DNA of 64,000 nt from assembly GCF_006861655.1 (NCBI RefSeq), contig NZ_SESI01000002.1:310001-374000 (forward strand). Reading direction: 5' to 3'. The position numbers and the translations under genes are program-made. Numbering within the stretch: the first letter of the stretch is position 1; the number at the start of each line of letters is the position of its first letter. This document shows, piece after piece, positions 34,224 to 42,359 of this stretch. Below the pieces are notes generated by a model. The model was given only the letters and a program-made list of their open reading frames with translations. It was not told where the DNA came from and did not search any database. The DNA is from Halonotius roseus. Lineage in GTDB: Archaea; Halobacteriota; Halobacteria; Halobacteriales; Haloferacaceae.

Positions 34224-34231
34224 GGATAAAC
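34224..34231 (-). promoter_or_regulatory. TATA box of RNase P RNA
   Basis: GTTTATCC read on the minus strand, 20-27 nt from the predicted 5' end of the RNA at 34204. It lies in the 113-bp divergent gap to the AMMECR1 gene. Confidence 0.6.
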
Positions 34232-34317
34232 GGTTCGGTGGGGCGGTTGGTCGTCGATCCCGATCCATCCACAACGAATGGGAAGAATTGAAGTCGGCAG
34301 CCCTCATGCATACGTCT

Positions 34318-34920
34318 ATGTCCGAGGCACAGACCGTTCAGCTGAGTTATGATGACGGTGCACGAGCGGTCGAGCTTGCACGGGAAGCAGTCGAATCGTA
34401 CGTTCTTCATGGCCAACGCGAACACCCAGGGAGCATGCGCGATGCCTTCTATGCCCGAACGGGAGCCTTCGTCCGCATCCAATCAACACGTGGACGAGGG
34501 CAACTCCGCGGCTGTGCCGGCGCGTATCGCACCGACGACCAGCTCGGCCACGCCATCGTCGACGCGGCGATCCAGGCCGCCTCGTCGGATTCGGCGGGCT
34601 CGGAGATCGGCGCGAAGGAGCTCTCCGACCTCTCGATTTCGGTCTGTGTCGTCAGCAACACGCTGCTGACAAACGATCCGATCGAGGATATCGAGCTCGG
34701 CACCCACGGCGTCGCCCTCGACACCGGCAACGACCACGCGTGGCTCTACCCGACACTCCCCGTCGAGCAAAACTGGAGCAAGGAAAAATATCTCTCCTTA
34801 GTCTGCAAGAAGGCGAATGTCTCCCCGGTTGCCTGGCAGGACGACGATACGATGATCACTCTTTTCGAAGGCCAAGTCTTCCGCGAGCGACCTGACGGCG
34901 GCAGCGTCGAAGCACTCTAA
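34318..34920 (+). CDS. AMMECR1 family protein
   Basis: 200 aa. The conserved core LRGCAGAYRTDDQLGHAI (LRGCIGT-type) is near residue 62, with ELSDLSISVCVVS and AWLYPTLPVEQNWSKEKYL later. The family is conserved from archaea to humans and its biochemical role is not settled; in archaea it is sometimes near MEMO-type genes, not here. Start ATG at 34318 (MSEAQTVQ) or the in-frame ATG at 34306; the long upstream open frame runs antisense through the RNase P RNA and is not coding. Confidence 0.9.
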   Translation: MSEAQTVQLSYDDGARAVELAREAVESYVLHGQREHPGSMRDAFYARTGAFVRIQSTRGRGQLRGCAGAYRTDDQLGHAIVDAAIQAASSDSAGSEIGAKELSDLSISVCVVSNTLLTNDPIEDIELGTHGVALDTGNDHAWLYPTLPVEQNWSKEKYLSLVCKKANVSPVAWQDDDTMITLFEGQVFRERPDGGSVEAL

Positions 34921-34938
34921 CTGCACGACGCGAGCGTT

Positions 34939-36111
34939 CTACGGACGGTCTGTCCGACCAACTCCGACCAGCGACGCGTCGCGCGCCGCCCGCTCGGTGG
35001 CCCCCGATAAGGATAGGTCGAAGTCGTCGACAACGTCGCCATCGCGGATGAGCGGCTCCAACAGCGGCTCGCCGTCGACCGGCGGGTCGCCCGCGCGGTG
35101 GCCGATATGGTGGCCGCCGTCGGCTGTCCGGTACACCGATTTCACGCCCGAGAGCTTCCCGCGTTTGGCGATCGCCTCGCCGTCGACTTCGACAATGTCG
35201 AGCGCGAAATCGACAGGATCAGCATTCGAGATCGTGCTCCCGACCCCAAACCCATCGGCAACGTCGCGCAACGCCCGAAGGTCGTCGACGCCGAGCCCGC
35301 CGCTGAGGAAGATATCAACATCTTCGTGGCCGGCAGCGTCGAGTTCCCACCGAACCTCGCGGATGATATGCCGGAAGTCGCCGCGACGGGAGCCGGTGGT
35401 GTCGAGCCGCACCCCATCGAGGGCGTCGCCGAGGGCGTCGGCCGCCCGGAGCGACTCGTCAACCTCGTCGCTGAACGTGTCACAGAGCGCGATCCGCTGG
35501 ACATCGTCGCCGGCCGCGGCATCGAAGGCCTGCCAGGCGGCTTCCTGCTGGCCGCGGCCGAAACACAGCAGGAGGGCGTGCGGCATCGTCCCGCTGGCCT
35601 CACGGTCGATCTGGTCGCCGGCAGCAACGTGGGAAAACCCGTCAAGGCCGGCTAGCAGCGCGGATCGCTCGACGACCGCCGCGATCGAGGGGTGGACGTG
35701 ACGCGCCCCGAACGACAACACCGGCGAATCAGGGGCGGCCTCCCGGACGCGTCGGGCGGCGGTGGCGATCCCCGAGGCATGCGACAGAAAGCCGAGCAGC
35801 GCGGTCTCCAGCCGGGCAAAATCGAGATACGACCCCTCGATTCGCATGACCGGCCCGCCGTCGAAACAGCGGCCCGGCGGGATCGCGTCGACATCGATCG
35901 CGTGGTCGGCCAGCAGCGCGGCGACGTCTTTCACACCCGCGAGCAGCTCGAACTCGCCGGTCGGGAACTGGTCGGCGGTCACCTCGGCGACGACCCGAGG
36001 GTTGCGATCAGCATGGTTGAGCGCGGCGTCGGTGCGCTCGAAGTAGGCGTCGGTCGCCCGGCCGCGCTGGATCGCCTCGGGCGAGATGATATCGAAATCG
36101 AGGTCGCGCAT
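34939..36111 (-). CDS. pncB: Nicotinate phosphoribosyltransferase
   Basis: 390 aa. Converts nicotinate and PRPP to nicotinate mononucleotide for NAD salvage. Motifs: FPTGEFELLAGVKDV near residue 48, LGFLSHASGIATAARRVREA near 105, LSFGARHVHPSIAAVVERSA near 130, VRLDTTGSRRGDF near 235 and the phosphate-loop region IFLSGGLGVDDLRAL near 265. It corresponds to the archaeal, quinolinate-PRTase-like NaPRTase branch. TATA-like GCTTTTTGTG lies ~30 nt before the ATG at 36109-36111. Confidence 0.93.
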   Translation of the reverse strand: MRDLDFDIISPEAIQRGRATDAYFERTDAALNHADRNPRVVAEVTADQFPTGEFELLAGVKDVAALLADHAIDVDAIPPGRCFDGGPVMRIEGSYLDFARLETALLGFLSHASGIATAARRVREAAPDSPVLSFGARHVHPSIAAVVERSALLAGLDGFSHVAAGDQIDREASGTMPHALLLCFGRGQQEAAWQAFDAAAGDDVQRIALCDTFSDEVDESLRAADALGDALDGVRLDTTGSRRGDFRHIIREVRWELDAAGHEDVDIFLSGGLGVDDLRALRDVADGFGVGSTISNADPVDFALDIVEVDGEAIAKRGKLSGVKSVYRTADGGHHIGHRAGDPPVDGEPLLEPLIRDGDVVDDFDLSLSGATERAARDASLVGVGRTDRP

Positions 36112-36165
36112 AGCCCGGCTTCGGCGGCGGTCACAAAAAGCCCGGTGGCCCGCGGGCCGCTGTCG

Positions 36166-37788
36166 TCACTCCCGCTGTCTCGTGGCCGGCCACGCGAGGG
36201 CCCACCCGGCAGCGAGCAGCGCGAGGAGCGCGCCAGCGATGCCGAAGCCGGGGATCTGATCGCTTGTCGCCGACGGTTCGAGCCCAGGATCGAGTTCTCG
36301 AAGCCCGTCGGTCGTCGGCGCGTGGACGATCCGCACCCGGGTGCCGTCGCGTTCGATCCCGTAAGCCCCGGCGAAAGCGTCGTCAAGCTCGTAGATCCCG
36401 GGGTCGGTTGCAGTTGCGTTGCGCGCCGTGAGAATCGCTGTATAGGCGCGGTGGAACTCGGCGGCATCGCCCGGGGTGCCCCATTCGGTCGTCCAGACGT
36501 AGCCGTCATCGTCGCCGCGGCGGTAGGGGACGAGCGCGTCGCCAGCCCAGCCGTCGGAGGGTGGCGCGCTGTAGGTTCGACTGTCATACTCGCCCTCAGA
36601 TTCATAGAGGGTGCCCGGATCGACGGTGTCGGCTCGGGCGGTCGTCGCCTGATACCAGAACATGACGAAGATCGACGCCTCGCCGGCAACCTCCGTGCCG
36701 TTGCGGCCCGGCTCGGTGTAGCGTTGCCAGCCGGCGGTCGCCGTCGACGGCGGGTCGACCGAGTGGGGATCGATCGGTTCGCGGTGGATGATCTCGCTTG
36801 TCGTCGTCGGGGGGTCGGCCATCCGCTCGTCGACACCCGCCCAGCCTTCCGTGGTGACGATCTCGTGGACGTACCCCGGGCCGTCGGAGTACGGCTGGAG
36901 GACGACCGTCAGGATTCCGCGGTTGGTCGCCCCGCCGTCGCCGCTGGTCGGCGAGGCTCGCTGGCACCGCCAGCGGTCGTCGTCACAGCGTTGTCTGTAC
37001 AGGGCTTCGATGTAGCCGGCCTCGCCCTCATAGAGGCCGGTCACGGCCAGATCGGCATCCTGTGTGTCGCCGCTGAACCGCGGGCTGGTGAGATCGTGGC
37101 GTTGATCCTGGAGGGCGTGGGTTAGCTCGTGGATCAATGTCGCCTCGCTGATCCGCGGGGACTCGGGGTCGTCGGCGACGATGACGATCTCATCCCGCCT
37201 CGGGCTGTAGAGCCCGTTGACCGAGCCGGTCAGCGTCTCGGTGATCGCCGTCTGCGTGCTGGTGTTGTCGCCGACGATGAACAGGGCCTTCCAGACCTGA
37301 TCGTTCCAGCGGGTGTATCGCGGGTCGGAGCTGTTGGGTGTCAACTGTTCGCGGCCGAAGGTCTCGCTGTCGACGACCTGAACCGGTACCGACTCGGTGA
37401 ACGGCTCGCCGCGGAGGTACTCGACGCGGGCCATCGAGCGGGCGAGCAGGCGGTCGCGTTCGGCGGCATCCAGCCCGTCGACCTGGGTGACGTTGATCGG
37501 ATCGTCATGACAGATCCCATCGACACAGCCGAGGCTGGTGTTTGTGGAGTGGTTGGTCGGCGTTGTCGCCGGCGGCGTTGGTGTCGCTGTCGACGTTGCT
37601 GCTGTTGTCGTTGTCGCTGGTGTCGCTGCCGATGTTGCTGCTGTTGTCGTTGCTGCTGTGGTTGTCGCTGCCGCTGTCGACGTTGCTGCTGTCGCGGGTG
37701 TCGTTGCCGCTGCTGTTGCTGGAACGAGCGCACCGATGGCGAGAACAGCGAGGGCGACGACGAGCAGCGATCGACCGCGGCGATCCAT
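36166..37788 (-). CDS. Hvo_1808-type surface protein with HExxH motif and PGF-CTERM-like anchor
   Basis: 540 aa. Signal peptide RRGRSLLVVALAVLAIGALV at the N-terminus, then ~55 residues of Thr/Ala repeats, an obvious O-glycosylation stretch. The mature domain contains LIHELTHALQDQRHDL near residue 218, a HExxH zinc-peptidase signature, with Glu-rich GLYEGEAGYIEALY about 40 residues later as a possible third ligand. The C-terminus is IPGFGIAGALLALLAAGWAL followed by an Arg-rich end, the layout recognised by archaeosortase A (PGF-CTERM). So it is exported, lipid-anchored and perhaps a protease; activity is inference. Confidence 0.85.
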   Translation of the reverse strand: MDRRGRSLLVVALAVLAIGALVPATAAATTPATAATSTAAATTTAATTTAATSAATPATTTTAATSTATPTPPATTPTNHSTNTSLGCVDGICHDDPINVTQVDGLDAAERDRLLARSMARVEYLRGEPFTESVPVQVVDSETFGREQLTPNSSDPRYTRWNDQVWKALFIVGDNTSTQTAITETLTGSVNGLYSPRRDEIVIVADDPESPRISEATLIHELTHALQDQRHDLTSPRFSGDTQDADLAVTGLYEGEAGYIEALYRQRCDDDRWRCQRASPTSGDGGATNRGILTVVLQPYSDGPGYVHEIVTTEGWAGVDERMADPPTTTSEIIHREPIDPHSVDPPSTATAGWQRYTEPGRNGTEVAGEASIFVMFWYQATTARADTVDPGTLYESEGEYDSRTYSAPPSDGWAGDALVPYRRGDDDGYVWTTEWGTPGDAAEFHRAYTAILTARNATATDPGIYELDDAFAGAYGIERDGTRVRIVHAPTTDGLRELDPGLEPSATSDQIPGFGIAGALLALLAAGWALAWPATRQRE

Positions 37789-37819
37789 ACCGATCACAGA
37801 CGGGCGGGCCTCAAGAGCG

Positions 37820-38389
37820 TTACTCGGCCGCAAAATCCCGGCGCATAGCGATCTCGAACCACGGACAGAGCCGCAGTTGGCGGTACCACTCAGGGTGTTC
37901 GTGGAGATGGTCGTAGTCGACCCACAGTAGTCCGCCGATCTCCTCCTCGTCGGGATCGAGCGTCGTATCGTCGAGGGTCACCTGCAGGACTGCACAGACC
38001 TCCCACTCGACGCCGGCGTTCTCGTAGTAGCGTTTGTACTCGAAGCGATCGGTGAGCTCAACCTCGTCGTACTGATCCGGGGTCACGCCGAGTTCCTCTT
38101 CGAGTCGCTGAACCGTGGCGTCGACCTGGCTTTGGCCCTCGACAGGATGGGAGGCGACGGTGCCGTCCCAGTGGGTATCCCAGAGGCGTTTTTCAGGGCT
38201 GCGCTGGGCGAGCAGGAGTCGGCCCTCGCCGTCGAAGACGAGGCAGGTAAACGCCCGATGGCGGATCCCATCGCCGGTGTGGGCCGCAAGGCGGTTGACC
38301 AGCTCCTGTTCGGTGTCGTCGGCGTCGACGGCGATCACGTCCTGGCCGGCGTTTTCGTGGCGGTCGTCGCCGGCGTCGTCAGCACTCAT
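37820..38389 (-). CDS. idi: Isopentenyl-diphosphate delta-isomerase, type 1 (Nudix)
   Basis: 189 aa. Interconverts IPP and DMAPP for isoprenoid lipids. Motifs: HRAFTCLVFDGEGRLLLAQRS near residue 45, WDTHWDGTVASHPV near 70 (the SH metal-ligand region), then the Nudix-like VQRLEEELGV and FEYKRYYENAGVEWEVCAVL. The Cys that is catalytic in bacterial Idi aligns with the DGTVASHP region, where Ala occupies the place, as often seen in haloarchaeal forms; an alignment should confirm. Start ATG at 38387-38389 rather than 38416. Confidence 0.9.
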   Translation of the reverse strand: MSADDAGDDRHENAGQDVIAVDADDTEQELVNRLAAHTGDGIRHRAFTCLVFDGEGRLLLAQRSPEKRLWDTHWDGTVASHPVEGQSQVDATVQRLEEELGVTPDQYDEVELTDRFEYKRYYENAGVEWEVCAVLQVTLDDTTLDPDEEEIGGLLWVDYDHLHEHPEWYRQLRLCPWFEIAMRRDFAAE

Positions 38390-38455
38390 AGGTTTGTATG
38401 CACACAGCGGGGTCAATAAGGGTTCGATACCGCGTCGGAACCCATTGCTGCCGGC

Positions 38456-38545
38456 TCAAAACAGACTCAGCAGTTCGAGAATCGCATCGAACACCCATTC
38501 GTACCACGACCGCGACTCGCTGTCGTCGGTTTCCTCATCGCTCAT
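38456..38545 (-). CDS. Possible very small protein, 29 aa
   Basis: Reads MSDEETDDSESRSWYEWVFDAI then LELLSLF: an acidic head followed by an amphipathic or membrane-surface helix. Acidic bias and codon use are haloarchaeal, and it sits alone in the 197-bp gap between idi and lrp. Similar tiny acidic-head/aromatic-helix proteins occur in haloarchaea, but I cannot prove that this one is expressed. Confidence 0.4.
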   Translation of the reverse strand: MSDEETDDSESRSWYEWVFDAILELLSLF

Positions 38546-38586
38546 AACACGAGATAACCGGAAGCTGACAAGATTCTTTCGTGTCG

Positions 38587-39000
38587 CTACCCGAGTCGTT
38601 CATCGAGGATCAGCCGTGTTTTCGTCCCTTTGACCTCGTCTAACTCGCGGGCCTGGCTAATGAGGTCGTTGACGGCTTGGGTGTCGACACAGTCGACGAC
38701 GAGAACGATATCGTCTTCCCCTGAGACCTGCCAAACGAAATCGACCTCCTCCCAGTCGGCCATCCGCTCGGAGACCTCGCTGGTGGTGACGTTCATATCG
38801 ACCGAGACCTCGATCATCGCCTTCACGTTCCCGGTTCGCGTGGTGACGGTGAACCGCTCGATGATCCCCTCGCCCGTGAGTCGATCGACGCGGTTGCGCA
38901 CGGTGCCCTCCGAGGTGCCGATCTCGTCGGCGATCTCGGTGTAGGGCGTCCGGGCGTCCCGCCGCAGGATCGAGAGGATCTGCCGGTCGAGATCGTCCAT
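38587..39000 (-). CDS. Lrp/AsnC family transcriptional regulator
   Basis: 137 aa. N-terminal HTH (LDRQILSILRRDARTPYTEI, then GTSEGTVRNRVDRL) and a RAM effector domain from residue ~60 (KAMIEVSVDMNV... VSGEDDIVLVVDC). Divergently transcribed from carA, with a palindrome in the 96-bp gap. Likely an amino-acid- or metabolite-responsive regulator that controls itself and perhaps carA. Confidence 0.92.
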   Translation of the reverse strand: MDDLDRQILSILRRDARTPYTEIADEIGTSEGTVRNRVDRLTGEGIIERFTVTTRTGNVKAMIEVSVDMNVTTSEVSERMADWEEVDFVWQVSGEDDIVLVVDCVDTQAVNDLISQARELDEVKGTKTRLILDERLG

Positions 39001-39031
39001 GCCGTGAGATGCGCCGGCAGCCCCTTACCGA

Positions 39032-39073
39032 TTACGAATTTCGTAACGAACCTTCGAACGACGCACTTATTAG
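39032..39073. promoter_or_regulatory. Lrp-type operator and carA TATA box
   Basis: TTACGAA-T-TTCGTAA (39032-39046) is a perfect 7-bp inverted repeat with one central base. The half-site TCGTAA recurs at 39092-39097 within ATCTCGTAATG at the carA start. CTTATTAG (39066-39073) lies 24-31 nt before the carA ATG. The palindrome is upstream of the carA TATA and about 32-46 bp before the lrp start, over its expected promoter. This suggests autorepression and possible activation or repression of carA. Confidence 0.65.
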
Positions 39074-39096
39074 CGACGGTCGATACGTATCTCGTA

Positions 39097-40158
39097 ATGT
39101 CAGACGCCTACATCGCCTTGGCCGACGGTCGCGTGCTGGAGGCGCGCTGTCGCGCACCGGGCACCACCCGCGGCGAACTGGTGTTTACGACCGCCTATAC
39201 AGGCTATGAGGAAAGCCTCACCGATCCCTCCTACGAGGAGCAGGTGCTCACCTTCTCCTACACGTTGATCGGCAACTACGGCGTACGGGCCGACCGCTTT
39301 GAGTCCAGTCGCATCCACCCGCGTGCCGCTATCGCCCGCGAGTTCACCGACGAGATGGCGACGTGGTTTGAATCTGAGGGTGTCCCCGCCATCGACCACA
39401 TCGAAACGCGGGATCTCGTTACCTCCATCCGTGAGGATGGCGCGATGAAATGCGGGATCGCCGCCGGCGAGGACGTGACCCCCGAGGACGCCAAAGCCGA
39501 ACTCGCGGAGTGCAAGGAGATGAGCGACCACACCGAGATCGGCCAGCAGGTGACGACGACCGAAACGACCGTCCACCGCGGCGGCGGCGAGGCCGACGTG
39601 GCCCTCATCGACTGTGGCGCGAAGGGGTCGATCATCGACTCGCTCACCGAGCGCGGCGCGGATGTTCACGTGCTGTCGTGTCAGACCGCCGCCGAGGAGA
39701 TCCGCGAGCTCGACCCTGACGTGCTGTTCATCTCGAACGGCCCGGGCGACCCCGCGAACTTCCAGAACACCCAGTCGCTGGTCGAGGAGTTCGCCGGCGA
39801 GCTCCCGATCGCGGGCATCTGTCTCGGCCAACAGATCGTCGCCCGCGCCTTCGGCGGCGACACCGAGAAGATGGCCTTCGGCCACCGCGGCGTCAACCAA
39901 CCGGTGATCGACCTCGACACAAAACAGGTCGTGATGACGACCCAGAACCATGGGTACACCGTCTCCGACCCGGGCGATCTTGAGGTCACCCAGCGCAACG
40001 TCAACGACGACACCGCCGAGGGGCTGGCCGACGACGAGCGCGGGATCATCACCCGCCAGTACCATCCTGAGGCCAACCCCGGCCCACACGACTCGCTTGG
40101 CTTCTTCGACGACGTGTTGGCGATGGTCGACACGCAGTCGGCCGTCACCGCCGACTGA
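39097..40158 (+). CDS. carA: Carbamoyl phosphate synthase small (glutaminase) subunit
   Basis: 353 aa. Supplies ammonia from glutamine to CarB for arginine and pyrimidine synthesis. N-terminal CPSase-small domain (residues ~1-140, YIALADGRVLEA, TAYTGYEESLTDPSYEEQVL); class I glutaminase domain with the nucleophile Cys in PIAGICLGQQIVA near residue 241, and the His-Glu pair in RQYHPEANPGPHDS near 325. The ATG at 39097 is preferred over 39004 because of the TATA at 39066 and the conserved N-terminus. carB is not adjacent. Confidence 0.96.
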   Translation: MSDAYIALADGRVLEARCRAPGTTRGELVFTTAYTGYEESLTDPSYEEQVLTFSYTLIGNYGVRADRFESSRIHPRAAIAREFTDEMATWFESEGVPAIDHIETRDLVTSIREDGAMKCGIAAGEDVTPEDAKAELAECKEMSDHTEIGQQVTTTETTVHRGGGEADVALIDCGAKGSIIDSLTERGADVHVLSCQTAAEEIRELDPDVLFISNGPGDPANFQNTQSLVEEFAGELPIAGICLGQQIVARAFGGDTEKMAFGHRGVNQPVIDLDTKQVVMTTQNHGYTVSDPGDLEVTQRNVNDDTAEGLADDERGIITRQYHPEANPGPHDSLGFFDDVLAMVDTQSAVTAD

Positions 40159-40226
40159 GGCGCGGCGTCGAACGAGCGGCGAAGATCGGCAGTCGTTTAC
40201 TGTTCCCCTCCCGAGTTGCCGACAGC

Positions 40227-40619
40227 ATGGCGGACATCCTCGATCAGGATCTCTACGAGCGAACCAAGGCACTGCTTGAGCCCGGCGACATCGAATTGGT
40301 TGGTGTGATTGTCCACACCGAGCTGTCGGGTGAGGAGGATCTCGAAATGCAGGAGCTCACCGTCGATCTCAACGACGTGATCGCCGACCACACCAACAAG
40401 GGCGAAAGCTACATCTACGCCGGCAACGACGACCCCGAGTTCGCCTCCAATCAGTTCCACGGGCGTACCTTAGCGGACGACGAGTTTGTCTGGGAGTGCC
40501 AGCAGCTGCTGCGGGACGGTCGGTTTCATCTCATATTCTACTACGAGGCGACCGCGGATCACGAGGGGATCATCGAAGCGATCGAGAACCGCGATCTGTC
40601 GGTGACACCGGTTCCGTAG
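40227..40619 (+). CDS. Haloarchaeal conserved protein (DUF5778-like)
   Basis: 130 aa, acidic. Begins MADILDQDLYERTKALLEPG, with IELVGVIVHTELSGEEDLEM, then YIYAGNDDPEFASNQFHGRT and FHLIFYYEATADHEGIIEAI. I associate this with DUF5778, restricted to haloarchaea and of unknown function. Its stop codon lies inside the first unit of a short tandem duplication. Confidence 0.78.
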   Translation: MADILDQDLYERTKALLEPGDIELVGVIVHTELSGEEDLEMQELTVDLNDVIADHTNKGESYIYAGNDDPEFASNQFHGRTLADDEFVWECQQLLRDGRFHLIFYYEATADHEGIIEAIENRDLSVTPVP

Positions 40620-40687
40620 TCGATCGCCGAAAAGGGTTGGTGTCGACGGTGCCGTAGTCGATCGCCGAAGGGGTTCGGTGTCGACGA
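40614..40687 (+). repeat. 38-bp imperfect tandem duplication after the DUF5778-like gene
   Basis: CCGTAGTCGATCGCCGAAAA at 40614 recurs as CCGTAGTCGATCGCCGAAGG at 40652; both continue with GGGTT-GGTGTCGACG-type sequence. The first unit contains the stop codon (TAG) of the upstream gene. A recent local duplication is the simplest reading. Confidence 0.75.
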
Positions 40688-40727
40688 TAACCGAGAGGTT
40701 GAGTAGGCTGGCGACCCAACAGGTGGT

Positions 40728-40952
40728 ATGGCAGAGACGACGTTGCGAGAGTTTCTCAGCACGGATGCCCTGCTGTTGGCGACGGTGTTGCTCGTCGGCG
40801 TCGCCGGCTCCGGGGTCGCCCGGTGGAGCCTCGGCCAGCTCGGGTTCACGACGCTGGGCGAGTTCGTCTACATCGCCGGCTACGGCGGGATGGTTGTCGT
40901 CGTCTGGTACGGCTGGATCCGGCCACTGGATATCACCGGCCCGGAGGGATGA
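40728..40952 (+). CDS. Small two-helix membrane protein
   Basis: 74 aa. Helices LLLATVLLVGVAGSGVA and FVYIAGYGGMVVVVWYGWI with a short loop containing GFTTLGEF. No named family recognised; haloarchaeal genomes hold many such proteins. 94 bp before another small membrane protein on the same strand, though a TATA-like ACTTTAATG (about 41011-41019) suggests that one has its own promoter. Confidence 0.68.
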   Translation: MAETTLREFLSTDALLLATVLLVGVAGSGVARWSLGQLGFTTLGEFVYIAGYGGMVVVVWYGWIRPLDITGPEG

Positions 40953-41046
40953 CAGTTCCAACACAGGTTTGCGACCGACACACCGGGGAGCACGGCGACG
41001 AAGAACGGAACTTTAATGCGCGTTTCAGCGACACCTCCTACTAGGC

Positions 41047-41295
41047 ATGCTGCCGTTATTCATCGACGCGATCCTGATCAACTACAACATCGGGCAGATC
41101 CTGCTGCTCGGGTTCGTCCTAACGACACTCGGTGCACTCCCCCTGAAATCACAACAGGTGATCGGTGCCAACACGATGCTGTTTGGCGTGATCTTCGTGT
41201 TGACGCCGGCGTCGCTGCTGCCAAACGTCTACCTCTTTTTGGGGTTGACGCTGTTGGTCATCGGACCGATGGTCTACGTTACCGCCCGCGAGTGA
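41047..41295 (+). CDS. Small membrane protein, three hydrophobic segments
   Basis: 82 aa, very hydrophobic: ILLLGFVLTTLGALPL, TMLFGVIFVLTPASLL and VYLFLGLTLLVIGPMVYV, with few charges and ending TARE. Leaderless start is supported by ACTTTAATG ~30 nt upstream. Function unknown; possibly conserved in haloarchaea. Confidence 0.68.
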   Translation: MLPLFIDAILINYNIGQILLLGFVLTTLGALPLKSQQVIGANTMLFGVIFVLTPASLLPNVYLFLGLTLLVIGPMVYVTARE

Positions 41296-41379
41296 CGGGC
41301 CGATGCACACGACGGCAGCCACCGGCCGGCGGCGGCCGGCTTCGCTACCTTTTTCGGGCGACTGCGATAACCCCAACGC

Positions 41380-42255
41380 ATGATTACGGTTCGGGCACCG
41401 GCGACGAGCGCGAACCTCGGCAGCGGCTTCGACGTCTTCGGCGTCGCCTTCGACCGGCCGGCCGACATCATCCGGGTCGAACGCGCCGAACGAACGACCA
41501 TCGACATCACCGGGGTCGGCAGCCAGTATATCCCGACCGATCCCGAGAAGAACACGGTCGGCGCGGTCGTTGAGGCCTTGGACGCGCCGGCCCACATCGA
41601 GATCGACAAGGGCGTCCGGCCGGCCTCGGGGCTGGGCTCGTCGGCGGCGTCGGCAGCCGGGGCAGCGGTCGCGCTCAACGAGCTCTACGACCGGGGGCTC
41701 AGCCGCGCCGAGCTTGTCCCCATCGCTGCCGAGGGCGAGGCCGTCGTCTCCGGGACGGCCCACGCCGACAACGTCGCCCCCTCGATCCTCGGCGGGTTTA
41801 CCATCGCCACCGCCGACGGGGTCGAATCCGTCAGCACCGACATCTCGCTTGTCGCCTGCCTGCCGGAGATCGCCGTCTCGACGCGGGATGCCCGCCGGGT
41901 CGTCCCCGAAACCGCACAGATGTCGGAGGTCGTCGAGACCGTCGGCAACGCGGCGACGCTGACCGTCGGGATGTGTCGCGGCGACCCTGATCTCGTCGGC
42001 CGCGGGATGGATGATCCGCTGGTGACGCCCGCTCGCGCCGAGTTGATCACCGGCTACGACACGGTGCGGGAGGCCGCCATCGACGCCGGCGCGACCGGCG
42101 TGACCGTCAGCGGGGCCGGCCCGTCGGTGCTGGCGGTCTGTCACGAGGGCGATCGGCGAGCCGTCGGCGGGGCGATGTTGACAGCCTTCGACGACCACGA
42201 GGTCGACGCCCGCGTCTATCAGACGCAGGTCAGCGACGGCGCGACGATTCTGTAA
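41380..42255 (+). CDS. thrB: Homoserine kinase (ThrB), GHMP family
   Basis: 291 aa. Phosphorylates homoserine for threonine synthesis. Starts MITVRAPATSANLGSGFDVFG; ATP-binding GHMP motif RPASGLGSSAASAAGAAVAL near residue 87; C-terminal GVTVSGAGPSVLAVCHE near residue 243. Size and motifs are standard. Single gene with CTTTTT-type AT-rich promoter sequence ~30 nt upstream. Confidence 0.96.
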   Translation: MITVRAPATSANLGSGFDVFGVAFDRPADIIRVERAERTTIDITGVGSQYIPTDPEKNTVGAVVEALDAPAHIEIDKGVRPASGLGSSAASAAGAAVALNELYDRGLSRAELVPIAAEGEAVVSGTAHADNVAPSILGGFTIATADGVESVSTDISLVACLPEIAVSTRDARRVVPETAQMSEVVETVGNAATLTVGMCRGDPDLVGRGMDDPLVTPARAELITGYDTVREAAIDAGATGVTVSGAGPSVLAVCHEGDRRAVGGAMLTAFDDHEVDARVYQTQVSDGATIL

Positions 42256-42359
42256 CTCGTGGACTCGTTGTCACTCAGAGGCGAGTAACAGAAGCGAAGG
42301 AGAGAACAAAGCGAACAGCACGACGAAAAACAGCACGTCAACAATGTTGCTGTTGCAAT

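Noticed and set aside
33967-34920. 317-codon open frame starting inside the RNase P RNA
   Set aside because: Its first ~115 codons are antisense to conserved RNase P RNA elements; the AMMECR1 protein starts at 34318 (or 34306).
37555-37725. Regular GCTGTTGTCG-like repeats resembling a CRISPR or satellite
   Set aside because: Units are short and irregular, with no spacer structure, and they encode the Thr/Ala stalk of the surface protein in frame.
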